A stretch of DNA of 64,000 nucleotides from Streptacidiphilus jeojiense. GTDB taxonomy: Bacteria > Actinomycetota > Actinomycetes > Streptomycetales > Streptomycetaceae. The notes below the pieces were generated by a model. That model made no database searches, was not told the DNA's origin, and saw nothing but the letters and a program-made list of their open reading frames with translations. This document shows, in pieces, positions 8,012 through 16,499 of this stretch (the first letter of the stretch is position 1; every line of letters begins with the position of its first letter). Made by a program: the position numbers and the translations under genes. Location: positions 186,001 through 250,000 of the forward strand of contig NZ_JOEH01000011.1 of assembly GCF_000719095.1 (NCBI RefSeq), read 5' to 3'.

Positions 8012-8820
8012 GACGGGCTCCTCCTAGTGAGCACGAGTTGAGTAATCACCAGGGCGGCGAGCCCCAGGAGCAGCGGGAAGGCGATGCTGAGGACGGCCTC
8101 ACCGGTGGTCGGGGTGATTTTCCGGTGTTCGGCGTCGAGCATGACGCCGTGGAACCAGGCACCGGACGGGTACTCGCCGATGGCCTCGAACGGCGTGCCG
8201 GCGGGGGTGGGGATTCCTGTGCGCGGGGGAACCATGTTTCCCCAGATCCAGTAGCCGAACAGACCCAGCCGGTACAGCCCGGGCCCGGTCAGGTACGGGA
8301 TGGTGACCGAGCAGGCCGCGACGAAGACCAGCCCGGGCAGGATGATGGCGGCGAATGCCGCCAGGCCAACCGGGATCACCCCGGCCCCGCGCTGGGCGGT
8401 CAGGTAGCCGAGCAGGCCCACCCAGGCGACGACGACCGGCGTGATGGTCGCCGCGCCGGCGCCGATGACCTTGCCCCACAGGCGCGGGCCGATGCCGGTG
8501 GGCGTCGAGTCCAGCAGGTCGCTCAGCCCGAGCCGGGACTCCCGCCAGACGCGATCGGCGAGGACGGCGCCCACGCCGATCGGGCCCAGCATGATGAAGT
8601 TGAACGCCCAGTCCGCGACCAGCTTGCCGTCGTCCGTGGTCGTGGTGAAACCGGGCGGGAAAGGCGCTGCGCAGCGCAGCCCGATCAGCGCGAGCACGAC
8701 CACCCAGACCGCCGGGCGGCGCACCTGCATCAGGTACTCGTAGCGGGCGGCCGCGACGGTCTTCGCCCATCCGCCGCCAGCTGCCGTCGGCAGGGCGGTT
8801 CGCTCAAGGACAGTGGTCAT
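8008..8820 (-). CDS. ABC transporter permease (ABC-2 type)
   Basis: A 270-residue integral membrane protein with about six hydrophobic segments, including VWVVVLALIGL, NFIMLGPIGVGAVLADRVWR, TPVVVAWVGLLGYL, FAAIILPGLVFVAAC and a C-terminal LLLGLAALVITQLVL. The start at 8820 is set by a four-base ATGA overlap with the second permease gene. Its own stop overlaps the ATPase start in the same way, so three proteins are translationally coupled. It supplies one half of the membrane channel of the exporter encoded at 7100-9554. Confidence 0.85.
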   Translation of the reverse strand: MTTVLERTALPTAAGGGWAKTVAAARYEYLMQVRRPAVWVVVLALIGLRCAAPFPPGFTTTTDDGKLVADWAFNFIMLGPIGVGAVLADRVWRESRLGLSDLLDSTPTGIGPRLWGKVIGAGAATITPVVVAWVGLLGYLTAQRGAGVIPVGLAAFAAIILPGLVFVAACSVTIPYLTGPGLYRLGLFGYWIWGNMVPPRTGIPTPAGTPFEAIGEYPSGAWFHGVMLDAEHRKITPTTGEAVLSIAFPLLLGLAALVITQLVLTRRSPS

Positions 8821-9554
8821 GCGGCATCGCTCCCCACGAATCGTTCGGGACGTCCCAGCAGCAGGCCGACCGCGATCACGGCGGCGATGGCGACGGCGGG
8901 CAGGGCGATCCGGTTGACGGTCCAGTCGTGCGCCGAGACCTTGGCGCCGACGCCCATGAACATGTACTGCGCCCGCAGCACCGTGTTGCCCAAGATGGCG
9001 GTCCGCATCAGGTCCTGGGCCAGCCAGATGCCCCCGATCAGGCCGCTTGCGGCGGCCGGGCTGCGCAGGCCTGTCGCGATGAGCATCGCCAGTGCGACCA
9101 GCCAGAGCATCGGCGGGGCCCACACCAGGACGTAGCCGTCCGTGCCCTGCCCCTCGGGCCAGGCGTTCAAAGCGCGGAACACGATGGCGTCCACCATCGT
9201 GACCAACGCCGCTGGGACCACCACCAGGCCGACCCGCAGAAGCAGCACGCGGCGGTAGACCGTGCTGGTCATGACCAGCTCGGCGCCGGCGTCACGCCCC
9301 ACAATCGAGGAGGCAGCGACGGCGGTGCCAAGCGGCGCGAAGCCCGCCAACACCGCGCCGGCGGCGAGATCGAGGTGTTCCGCGTCGGCCCCGGTGGCGT
9401 GCATGGCGATCACCAGGACCGCGCCACCCAGCGTTGCCGCCAGCGCTGTCAACGGCGGGGCAAGGCCGATGACCCGAAGTTCCAATCGGAGGCGGGCCCA
9501 GATGGACCGGTTCACGTCCACCTGCTGGCTCGTGCGGGCCCCGCGTCGCCGCAA
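8817..9554 (-). CDS. ABC transporter permease, second subunit
   Basis: A 245-residue protein with six predicted membrane helices (for example LTALAATLGGAVLVIAM, AVLAGFAPLGTAVAAS, VLLLRVGLVVVPAALVTMV, MLWLVALAMLIATGL, AIAAVIAVGLLLGRPE). It is the first gene of the minus-strand exporter operon, 142 bp from the divergent histidine kinase. The exact start is uncertain; a start slightly inside the first 15 residues would also fit. The two different permeases suggest a heterodimeric channel. No substrate clue is visible. Confidence 0.8.
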   Translation of the reverse strand: MRRRGARTSQQVDVNRSIWARLRLELRVIGLAPPLTALAATLGGAVLVIAMHATGADAEHLDLAAGAVLAGFAPLGTAVAASSIVGRDAGAELVMTSTVYRRVLLLRVGLVVVPAALVTMVDAIVFRALNAWPEGQGTDGYVLVWAPPMLWLVALAMLIATGLRSPAAASGLIGGIWLAQDLMRTAILGNTVLRAQYMFMGVGAKVSAHDWTVNRIALPAVAIAAVIAVGLLLGRPERFVGSDAA

Positions 9555-9696
9555 CGTGTGTCGAGGAATGGGTGCATGCCGTCAAGCCTGCTCATGCCGG
9601 GCGTCGCTCGTACCGGCCAAAAGTACTGATCGGGTGGATCGGAGCGGTCCCTTTGGCCGGTACTCCGGCTGTGACCGGTTCCGTAGTGTGAGCGCC

Positions 9697-10848
9697 GTGA
9701 GTGTGATGGAACGGCTGGCCGTGTTGGGCACACTGGCCGCCAGGCGAACCAACGTCCTGCTCGGACTCGCCTTCGCGGCGCTGTTGGCAGGGACGGCCTA
9801 CAACCGTGCCGACGCCGGGCGCCGGGACTGGGTGCTCGACTGCGGCGTCAGTGCGGTGGTGTGCGTCGCGGCGCTGCTCCGAGGGCGCGACCGGCTGGGC
9901 GCAGCGGCCGTCGGCCTTGCTGCCGCGGCTGCCGCCGTCATCGCCTCCAGCAGGGGGTACCTGACCGGTCAGCCCGGCGTTGCCGCGTCCTTGGCGCTGG
10001 CCGTTCTCGCCGGCTCCGCGGTGCGGGTGCTGCCGCCCCGGCGAGCCGTGGTGGTCGCCGCCGCCGGACTCGCGGTCACGACACTCGGCCGGCTCGCGAT
10101 CACCACAACTGCCGTCGGCTCGTTCCATGTGGGCGTTCAGAGCTGGCTGGCCGGCCTCGGAACGGGACTCGTCCTGCGCTACCTGGAGCATCACCGCCTA
10201 GCCATCATCGAGGCGGTGCGGCGCGATGAGCGCCTGGCTCTGGCCCGGGAGTTGCACGATGTCGTCGCCCACCACATCTCCGGCATCGTGATGCACACCC
10301 ATGCCGCCCAGATCATGCTCCGCAAGCAGCCCGACCACCTCAGTACCGCCCTGGCGGACATCGAACGCTCGGGCACCGACGCCATGGACGCGATGCGAAG
10401 GGTGGTCGCCCTGCTCCGCGACGCGGAGGACGGCGCCGCCGTCACCGCCGGACCAGAGCAACTCATCGACCTAGTCCACCGCTTTGAAGAGAACGGACCG
10501 GCCGTCGACCTCCGGCTGGCCACCAGGGCGACGAGCTGGCCGCCCGTGGTCACCACCACCGTGTACCGGGTCGTCCAGGAATCCCTGACCAACATCGTCC
10601 GACACGCCCGCGGCGCCCGCACTGTCACCGTCACAATCGACCAGGACCATACGGACATCACAGTCGAGGTCGCAGACGACGCTCCGTCACACCCGCCGAG
10701 CCGCCTGTCCCCGCGCAGCGGCTACGGCCTGGTCGGCATGCGCGAACGCATTGAGGTACTGGGCGGTACGCTCGACGCCGGTCCGCGGCCCGGGACCGGC
10801 TGGTCAGTACGGGCCTGTCTGCCCCTGCCAACCGGAGACCGTCGATGA
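9697..10848 (+). CDS. NarL-type sensor histidine kinase
   Basis: A kinase of about 383 residues. The start is GTG 9697 or ATG 9706 three codons later; the longer upstream frame is antisense to the permease and is rejected. Residues 1-165 hold about five membrane helices. The HisKA_3 dimerisation domain contains the phosphate-accepting histidine in ARELHDVVAHH (about residue 187), then an HATPase_c domain with the N box in RVVQESLTNIVRHA and the G box in GYGLVGMRERI. It overlaps the response regulator by four bases. Divergence from the ABC exporter suggests this pair controls exporter expression. Confidence 0.93.
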   Translation: MSVMERLAVLGTLAARRTNVLLGLAFAALLAGTAYNRADAGRRDWVLDCGVSAVVCVAALLRGRDRLGAAAVGLAAAAAAVIASSRGYLTGQPGVAASLALAVLAGSAVRVLPPRRAVVVAAAGLAVTTLGRLAITTTAVGSFHVGVQSWLAGLGTGLVLRYLEHHRLAIIEAVRRDERLALARELHDVVAHHISGIVMHTHAAQIMLRKQPDHLSTALADIERSGTDAMDAMRRVVALLRDAEDGAAVTAGPEQLIDLVHRFEENGPAVDLRLATRATSWPPVVTTTVYRVVQESLTNIVRHARGARTVTVTIDQDHTDITVEVADDAPSHPPSRLSPRSGYGLVGMRERIEVLGGTLDAGPRPGTGWSVRACLPLPTGDRR

Positions 10849-11510
10849 GCATCAGCGTCCTGGTCGCCGACGACCAGGCCATGATCCGTACCAGCCTGCG
10901 CCTCATCCTGGAGGACGAGCCCGACATCACTGTCGTCGCGGAAGCACGCGACGGTGCCCAGGCTGTCGCCCTTGCCCGCCAACTGCGACCAGACGTCTGC
11001 CTCATCGACATCCGCATGCCCCGCCTCGACGGCATCGACGTCACCCGCGCACTCGCCGGCCCGGGCATCGCCGACCCACTGCGGGTCGTCATCGTCACCA
11101 CCTTCGGACTCGACGAATACGTCTACGGCGCTCTCCAGTCCGGAGCCCTCGGATTCGTCCTCAAAGACGGCGACCCCACCTTGTTCACCGCCGCTGTGCG
11201 GGCCGCCAGCGTCGGGGATGCCCTGATCTCGCCGTCGATCACCCGGCGCCTGCTCCGCAACCTCGCCCCCGTCAAAACCCCTTCTACCCTTCAGCCCAGC
11301 ACCCCGCTCACCGACCGGGAAACCGACGTCATCCGCGCTGTCGCTCGGGGCAGCACCAACCAGGAGATCGCCGCAGCTCTCTTCATCTCCGTCAGCACCG
11401 TGAAGGGCCACCTCACCGCGATCCAGAACAAGCTCGGAGCCCGCAACCGCAGCGAGATCACCGCCTGGGCCTGGGAATCCCACCTCATGCCGGGCAGCAA
11501 AGGCCAATAG
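10845..11510 (+). CDS. LuxR/NarL-family response regulator
   Basis: A 221-residue regulator: receiver domain with the acidic pocket VADDQ, phosphorylation site Asp55 (CLIDIRMPR), and FVLKDGD lysine loop; linker; and a C-terminal LuxR-type helix-turn-helix (LTDRETDVIRAVARGSTNQE and KGHLTAIQNKLG). It is coupled to the kinase gene through an ATGA overlap. It should be phosphorylated by that kinase and probably acts at the 9554-9697 intergenic promoter region. Confidence 0.95.
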   Translation: MSISVLVADDQAMIRTSLRLILEDEPDITVVAEARDGAQAVALARQLRPDVCLIDIRMPRLDGIDVTRALAGPGIADPLRVVIVTTFGLDEYVYGALQSGALGFVLKDGDPTLFTAAVRAASVGDALISPSITRRLLRNLAPVKTPSTLQPSTPLTDRETDVIRAVARGSTNQEIAAALFISVSTVKGHLTAIQNKLGARNRSEITAWAWESHLMPGSKGQ

Positions 11511-11789
11511 CGCCGCGGCTGATAGCACCCGCGGCCGTGGCCCCGACGACCTGCCGCTCGGCCCCCGCATAAGCGGACGGACCACCCTCACGCGACGTCC
11601 CGGCCGCGACCACCGTCGCAGCCTTCTTCGGCGTGATCTCCGCGAGCATTTCGGCGACTGTCTCCCGCATGAGCCGCCGACGCTCAAGTCCATGCCGGGG
11701 CCAGCGCCAGCTTCGCGGACAGCTCGGCGACCGCGGCTTCCAGTTCCTCCACCCGAACTCGCTGACAGGCCCGCCCGTTCCGGTTTGGG
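11511..11789. other. No intact gene; possible transposase fragment
   Basis: No complete gene is seen between the response regulator and the next membrane protein. On the minus strand, at about 11770-11684, a short frame (RVEELEAAVAELSAKLALAP, then a stop) resembles the leucine-rich N-terminal coil of IS66-type transposases. The rest of the frame is lost. This call is weak and rests on the coil pattern alone. Confidence 0.25.
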
Positions 11790-12053
11790 CTACAGCAGTT
11801 GCGCGAGCCATGACCAGGCCAGTACGGCGAATCCAAGCCACCCGGCGATCATGAACCAGATCCCGACGGCCCACGTGCCTACTTTCGCCTTCGGCCGGCG
11901 CTCGAAGTACTCGCTCCGTGGTAGGCCCCCGAAGAACAGCACGCGGGCGAGTCGTACGTCGAATGTGATCGAAGTGCCGATGGTGGCGACCGCGAGGGTC
12001 AAGAGCGTGCCGATGGCGATCGTGGCCAGCGTGGGGGGAGTGCTGTGGTTCAC
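11790..12053 (-). CDS. Small hypothetical membrane protein
   Basis: An 87-residue protein with two hydrophobic helices (IAIGTLLTLAVATIGTSI and WAVGIWFMIAGWLGFAVLAW) separated by a basic loop (LPRSEYFERRPKAKVG). This two-helix hairpin layout predicts both termini on the same side of the membrane. It stands alone, convergent with the response regulator and divergent from the fragment at 12155. No family was recognised. Confidence 0.6.
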   Translation of the reverse strand: MNHSTPPTLATIAIGTLLTLAVATIGTSITFDVRLARVLFFGGLPRSEYFERRPKAKVGTWAVGIWFMIAGWLGFAVLAWSWLAQLL

Positions 12054-12154
12054 CGTGGCACTCTATGTCGATCCGAACTGTGGGGAGGGTACTGCCGGGC
12101 CTGTGACCTGAGCCCCACTGGTACGTACTGTCTCATAGATGCATAATCGAACAC

Positions 12155-12315
12155 ATGATCGAACTATCGCGCCGGTCGACCCCGAAGGACTGGCCGACCA
12201 GCCTGCCCCCGCCCCAGAGCGCCGACCTGCCCCGCGCCACCCTGAAATGGCTCCGAGACGAGATGCCCCACGAACAGTGGCGCCAGCTTTGGCTGACGCA
12301 CGAGCCCCTGGTGGG
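12155..12315 (+). pseudogene. N-terminal gene fragment
   Basis: About 52 codons from an ATG read as a plausible soluble protein (PPPQSADLPRATLKWLRDEM, then PHEQWRQLWLTHEPL). The frame then runs into the antisense 3' end of the serine hydrolase gene, where it loses all protein-like character. It looks like the N terminus of a protein whose remainder was replaced when the hydrolase gene arrived. It was not recognised further. Confidence 0.3.
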
Positions 12316-13584
12316 TCAGGGGGCCGGGAGGGTAGGGGGCGCCGGCTTGTCGAGCATGGCGCAGACCGCGGCGTCCACCAGGGCCTGGTTGGCCGCAGCG
12401 GTCCTGGGGAGGGCCAGACCGAAGATGGTGGAGGTGTAGACGGAGGCGGTACGGCGGCCGGTGGCGTCGGTGTAGTCCACGCTGGAGTAGCCGGGCACCT
12501 GGCCGTCGTGGCCCCAGACGGTGCCGCACGGGGTGACGACCTGCTCGATGCCCAGCCCGTAGCGGTTCGGGTTGCCGGGCTCCTCCGCGACCGTGGTGAG
12601 CATCTCCTTCAGCTGGGCGGGCGGCAGCAGCCTGCCGGACAGCAGCGCGCTGTCGAACCGGGCCCAGTCGTCGGCGCTGGAGACGATGCCTCCGGCAGCC
12701 CACTCGGTGCTGGGGTTGATCCAGGTGGTGTCGACATGGCCGCCGGCCCGCTCGGGGCCGGCGAACGCGGTTCCGGCCGGAGTGCCGGGAGGGAGCAGCG
12801 GGGCCAGGTGCGCGGCGTCGGGTTCGTAGCCGTGGGCGAGGTGCGAACTTCCGGGCTGCCAGGACCCGGTGGTCAGGTAGGTGTCCTTCAGGTGCAGCGG
12901 TCGGGCGATCCGTTCTTGGACCAGGTCGGCCAGGCTGCGCCCTGATGCCTTCTCGACCAGCATCCCCAGGAGGATGTAGTTGGTGTTGCTGTAGGAGTAG
13001 CGGGTACCGGGGGCGAAGAGCGGGTCGTGCCGAACCGCGGCGGCCACCAGTTGCCGGGGCGTCCAGGTCCTCGTGTCCTGGCCGGTGAACGCCTTCAGGA
13101 CGTCGGGGTCGTTGACGTAGTTGAACAGGCCGCTGGTGTGGTCGAGCAGCATCCGTACCGTGATCGCCTGCCCGCCCGGGACCAGGCCGGGCAGCCACCG
13201 TGCGACCGGGTCGGTCAGCCGGACACGGTGCTCGGCGACCAGTTGCAGGACCACGGTGGCGACCATGGTCTTGGTGTTGGAGCCCATCCGGAACCGGTCG
13301 GCGGCGGTGAGCGTGTGGTCGTCCCTGGACCAGGGGGATTGCCGGGCGATCCGCACCACCTGGCCGCTGCCGTCGTCGACGCGCACGATCACCCCGGGGG
13401 CGCCTGCGTTCACGTCCGCCAGTGCCAGCCGGGCGAGTTGGGCCGCAGTGGACTCGCCGGTCCTGCTCGCTGCACTGGCGGCAGGTGCCGCACCGGTCGT
13501 GGCCGCAGTGGCCAGGACGGCGGCCAGCGCCAGTGCCGACGCCGTTCGAAGGAGGTGGCGCGACGTCAGGGTGTGCTTGCTCAT
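12316..13584 (-). CDS. Secreted serine hydrolase (D-Ala-D-Ala carboxypeptidase / class C beta-lactamase fold)
   Basis: A 422-residue exported enzyme. The start at 13584 gives a signal peptide (basic MSKHTLTSRHLLR, hydrophobic core, ASAAS cleavage region). The three active-site motifs of the beta-lactamase/PBP-like family are present: S102-N-T-K, Y198-S-N and H359-D-G. It probably acts as a D,D-carboxypeptidase or esterase outside the membrane; true beta-lactamase activity cannot be assumed from these motifs. The 80-residue upstream extension is not protein-like and was dropped. It stands as a single gene. Confidence 0.92.
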   Translation of the reverse strand: MSKHTLTSRHLLRTASALALAAVLATAATTGAAPAASAASRTGESTAAQLARLALADVNAGAPGVIVRVDDGSGQVVRIARQSPWSRDDHTLTAADRFRMGSNTKTMVATVVLQLVAEHRVRLTDPVARWLPGLVPGGQAITVRMLLDHTSGLFNYVNDPDVLKAFTGQDTRTWTPRQLVAAAVRHDPLFAPGTRYSYSNTNYILLGMLVEKASGRSLADLVQERIARPLHLKDTYLTTGSWQPGSSHLAHGYEPDAAHLAPLLPPGTPAGTAFAGPERAGGHVDTTWINPSTEWAAGGIVSSADDWARFDSALLSGRLLPPAQLKEMLTTVAEEPGNPNRYGLGIEQVVTPCGTVWGHDGQVPGYSSVDYTDATGRRTASVYTSTIFGLALPRTAAANQALVDAAVCAMLDKPAPPTLPAP

Positions 13585-13777
13585 GGGGTGTTCTCCTGAG
13601 TGCAGGCTCGGTGCCCGGACGTCCGGACCGGAGCATGCCGGGCTCAGCGCGTCGGGCTCTTGGCGAACAGTGATCAGTCTGGTCGCGCGCACCTCGCCCA
13701 GCGATGGGGCCAACCCCCGCCCCGAACCTGCAGTTCGCCCTACGCCCAAGGCGACTGGCACCGCAAGCCCGAGAGCT

Positions 13778-14026
13778 TCACACCGCTTCCCCACCCCGTG
13801 GGCCGGGATGGCGGCGCACATTGCAGGGGGCCGTGGGGGCCCGCTCCTCCCCTCGTCTGCTGAGCGCCTGGAGACAAAGGCTCGTCAAGGTGATCAGCAG
13901 CCTGACTTCTGTGTCCGGGTCCAGGCTGATCGTGACCCACGGCGATCCGGCCAGGATCCGCAGCCCGGGCGAGCGCACCAGTTCCTCGTGGACTCGCGCG
14001 ATGACCGGGGTCGTCTCTTCATGCAC
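13778..14026 (-). CDS. Hypothetical small protein (weak)
   Basis: A GTG at 14026 opens a frame whose first 55 residues look protein-like with good GC3 bias (TTPVIARVHEELVRSPGLRI and DPDTEVRLLITLTSLCLQAL). The final 25 residues are arginine- and glycine-rich and less convincing. No family was recognised. The region between the hydrolase (13584) and 14359 otherwise holds only remnants. Confidence 0.3.
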   Translation of the reverse strand: MHEETTPVIARVHEELVRSPGLRILAGSPWVTISLDPDTEVRLLITLTSLCLQALSRRGEERAPTAPCNVRRHPGPRGGEAV

Positions 14027-14074
14027 GCCCTGACCCGAAACCACCCGACCGGGGACCACCACTCGAACCAACGC

Positions 14075-14281
14075 CCGCCAAGATCGATAGAGCAGCAGCT
14101 ACTCACGCCCGGATTGCGGATCACGGGGTCCGGTCGTTGTGCTGCCCTGCTCGACATCTGCACCACGATGCCGGCGGGCGTCCTCAAACGATTCCTTGGC
14201 ATCAGCCCCGCCGCTGCCGACCGATGGGCAGCCGGAGCCGTCAGAACGGCCTACGCGGCTGAGGTGGCGCGTCGGTCATGA
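14075..14281 (+). pseudogene. C-terminal remnant of an integrase-like protein
   Basis: The last 48 codons of this plus-strand frame read CAALLDICTTMPAGVLKRFL, GISPAAADRWA and AYAAEVARRS. This pattern closes many Streptomyces phage-integrase-like proteins, which end in a helix-turn-helix-like tail. No catalytic domain (R...HxxR...Y) precedes it, so only the tail remains. It supports the view that the left half of the window has gained and lost mobile DNA. Confidence 0.45.
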
Positions 14282-14358
14282 GCCCGTCCCAAACGTCGGC
14301 CATTCGTGACTGAGCGGCGTAGTTGGCCAGCCTGACCAACCGGTTGCTCGGCCGTAGG

Positions 14359-14811
14359 TCAGTGGAACCAGACGACGAGGCGCACGTTCTCGGCCCCGTG
14401 GTTTTCGCTGAGGATACGCATGACCTTCCAGACTCGGCCCCAGTCGGTGTCGATCCCCGCAGCCGAGGCGCGGGTTCGTGCGCCCGAGGCGTCGGTTTCC
14501 TGCCAGTCCGTAGTCTCCAGCTCCGCCCAGGTCAGCCAGGTAGTCCCGTGCACATCGTGGGGGCCGCCGTAGCCTGCGAACGCACCTTGCAGCCCCGTCG
14601 AGGCGTCCTCCGGGAAGCCGCGATCTTGTGCGAGGGGGTGGAAGCCGAAGGAGTTCCGGATTCCGAAAAGGCAGGCCAGCCCGACGTAGGCGTTGCCTCT
14701 GTTGAGGAGGAAGAGATCGATGCCGACCTCCCATACGGAGTCCTCGTCGTCAGGGCCCCACGGGCGAGCCCCCGGCCGGCACTCGATCACTCCACTGATA
14801 TCTGTCGACAT
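14359..14811 (-). CDS. Hypothetical protein
   Basis: A 150-residue soluble protein from the ATG at 14811 (MSTDISGVIECRPG). It contains DLFLLNRGNAYVGLACLFGI and SFGFHPLAQDRGFPEDAS segments, and a C-terminal WKVMRILSENHGAENVRLVVWF. Comparable proteins of unknown role occur in Streptomyces. It lies 58 bp downstream of the truncated ATP-grasp gene on the same strand and may belong to the same transcript. The frame upstream of 14811 is arginine-rich and excluded. Confidence 0.65.
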   Translation of the reverse strand: MSTDISGVIECRPGARPWGPDDEDSVWEVGIDLFLLNRGNAYVGLACLFGIRNSFGFHPLAQDRGFPEDASTGLQGAFAGYGGPHDVHGTTWLTWAELETTDWQETDASGARTRASAAGIDTDWGRVWKVMRILSENHGAENVRLVVWFH

Positions 14812-14869
14812 GCAGAGATCCTCCCTGCGCAGGCCAGGAGCCAGCACCTCCATTTTCCGGACGCGAGCG

Positions 14870-15301
14870 TTACCGGTGGAGCCTCCGGCTCGGCCAGGGG
14901 CCGATCCGCTCCCCCTCACGAGGAAGGCGACTGCCGTCGGCATAGACAGCAGCCGGGAACTGCTTGTCGCTGCGCTTCGCAAACCGTGGGCGATGGTCGC
15001 TCCATGCCTCCGACAGCGTGTTCAACTCGATGCGACGACCGGTGAATTCCTCGGGCGGGCCGACGAGCCAGTCATCGGATCCTGGCTGACCGGATCGCCA
15101 GCCACCTGGACCTGGCGTTACTGGAGCCCGCAGCGGGCCGCCGTACCAGTGCACAATTCGGCCCATGAGCGCCTCAGGGGGCACCGGACTGTCCAGCGTC
15201 ATGACCTCCACGCCACGCCGCGCGGCGGCTTCGGCGAGCAGCACCGTTGTGCTGGTCAGCTGCGCCGACGTCAGGAGGACCGGTGCCGCGTCCACGTTCA
15301 C
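14870..15301 (-). pseudogene. Truncated ATP-grasp protein
   Basis: A 143-codon frame starting at GTG 15301, overlapping the preceding gene (GTGA). It matches the N-terminal half of Streptomyces ATP-grasp proteins: VLLTSAQLTSTTVLLAEAA, then IVHWYGGPL, DDWLVGPPEEFTGRRIE and SDKQFPAAVYADGSRLP. Family members are roughly 260-290 residues and continue with ATP- and metal-binding residues. Here the sequence switches to an unrelated short tail and stops, so the catalytic half is gone. Loss by deletion between about 14880 and 14815 is inferred. Confidence 0.65.
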
Positions 15302-15657
15302 ACCTGCGGCCGGAATTCGTGGACGACCTCAATGGAACCGATGATGTGTCGGTTGAACTCCTCCAGTTCCTCGGCCGGGACCCACAGTTCCAGGATCGTC
15401 TCGCCACCCGCCTGGCGAACGGGGTAGCGCGCGAGGAACTCGGCGTCGACCTCGAACCGGGTGACATAGCCGACCCCGGAGGCGGACACGTTCCAGTCCC
15501 GCGCGATGCGGATCGCGTAGTCCTCGTTGAGTACTGGGTAGAAGATGGGCTGCTCGGGCAGGCGCGGCGGCCAGGCCCGCCAACCCGCCGCCTCGACCAG
15601 CGCGAGCTCCTCCGGACCGGACGGACGCCACAGCGTTGTCGTCTCTGCCTGGGTCAT
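15298..15657 (-). CDS. Protein of the type annotated ADP-ribosylation/crystallin J1
   Basis: A 119-residue protein from the ATG at 15657, which has a GAAGGAG ribosome-binding site. It has the conserved TTTLWRPSGPEELALVEAAG opening, WPPRLPEQPIFYPVLNEDYA and the C-terminal LELWVPAEELEEFNRHIIG. Streptomyces homologues of this exact form are usually labelled ADP-ribosylation/crystallin J1, although they are far shorter than real ADP-ribosylglycohydrolases and no catalytic residues can be assigned. It is divergent from a macro-domain gene, which supports a link to ADP-ribose chemistry. Confidence 0.75.
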   Translation of the reverse strand: MTQAETTTLWRPSGPEELALVEAAGWRAWPPRLPEQPIFYPVLNEDYAIRIARDWNVSASGVGYVTRFEVDAEFLARYPVRQAGGETILELWVPAEELEEFNRHIIGSIEVVHEFRPQV

Positions 15658-15770
15658 CGTTGCACTCCTTCGTTCCGCTGATCGACTGCCCACCGTAACG
15701 ACCGTCCCGTGCGGAGGACGAAGGGATATCGGCGGCCCCGTTGTCAGTGCCGACCGCTACAGTGCGCAGC

Positions 15771-16250
15771 ATGGCAAGGGGGATCGAGTACGTGCGGGGC
15801 GATGCGACCACACCGCTGGGCAAGGGTCCGAAGGTGATCGCGCATATCTGCAACGACCTGGGCGGCTGGGGCAAGGGCTTCGTCCTGGCCGTCTCCCGAC
15901 GCTGGCCCGAGCCCGAGACGGCGTACCGACGCTGGCACCGCGAGCGGGCGGGCAACGACTTCGGCCTTGGAGCTGTGCAGCTGGTGCAGGTCGGCCCGCT
16001 ACTCTGGGTCGCGAACATGGTCGGCCAACACGGAATACGCACCGGCAGCAAGGGCGTCCCCGTGCGCTACGAGGCCATCGACACCGCCCTGGGCACCCTC
16101 GCCGAACACGCCGCCGAGCTCGACGCGTCCGTCCACATGCCCCGCATCGGCTGCGGCCTGGCCGGCGGCCGCTGGCAGCGGACCGAACCGCTGATCCTCG
16201 CACGGCTGACGGGACGCAGCATCGCCGTGACCGTGTACGACCACGGCTGA
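15771..16250 (+). CDS. Macro-domain (Appr-1''-p processing type) protein
   Basis: A 159-residue single macro domain starting at ATG 15771. It has the ADP-ribose-binding signatures YVRGDATTPLGKG, IAHICNDLGGWGKGFV and the C-terminal HMPRIGCGLAGGRW loop that grips the phosphates. Macro domains of this class hydrolyse or bind ADP-ribose derivatives in the cytoplasm. It is divergent from the ADP-ribosylation/crystallin-like gene with 113 bp between starts, hinting at shared control. An alternative TTG start ten codons upstream is less likely. Confidence 0.88.
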   Translation: MARGIEYVRGDATTPLGKGPKVIAHICNDLGGWGKGFVLAVSRRWPEPETAYRRWHRERAGNDFGLGAVQLVQVGPLLWVANMVGQHGIRTGSKGVPVRYEAIDTALGTLAEHAAELDASVHMPRIGCGLAGGRWQRTEPLILARLTGRSIAVTVYDHG

Positions 16251-16294
16251 CCTACTACCAGGCATCGGTCTCATGAAAGGCGTCCGTCCAGGAA

Positions 16295-16337
16295 AATGGC
16301 GTCGGCCCGAGGCCGGAAGGCACCCCGGGACGCCATT
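16295..16337 (+). terminator. Long inverted repeat downstream of the macro gene
   Basis: AATGGCGTC (16295-16303) pairs perfectly with GACGCCATT (16329-16337), with a small GGCC/GGCC hairpin inside. It begins 45 bases after the macro-domain stop. There is no T-run, as is common in high-GC terminators. Termination is the simplest reading. Confidence 0.45.
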
Positions 16338-16375
16338 GCATCGGGCCTGGCCAGCGAGGTAAATGAAGATCAGTA

Positions 16376-16432
16376 CCGGGGATTTTTCGGGGACCTTCTC
16401 GTCTGTCCGGGGGACTCTCCGGGGACTTTTCG
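16376..16432 (+). repeat. Four imperfect CCGGGGACTTTTCG repeats
   Basis: Four related units occur at about 16376-16389, 16387-16401, 16407-16420 and 16419-16432, each close to CCGGGGACTTTTCG. They sit 68 bases before the start of the next gene. They could be a multi-site operator or remnants of an iteron-like array; the sequence does not decide. Confidence 0.4.
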
Positions 16433-16499
16433 CCGCCTAATACTCCGGCCGTAGATCCCGATCATGGATGTGAGGGTCGCCCGTCGGTAGCCTGCGCGT

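Noticed and set aside
8038..9629. Plus-strand frames opposite the two ABC permeases
   Set aside because: Low-complexity Gln/Arg/Asp-rich shadows; the permeases have consistent membrane helices and overlapping starts.
12139..13599. Plus-strand frames opposite the serine hydrolase
   Set aside because: GC-shadow frames; the minus strand has signal peptide and all three catalytic motifs.
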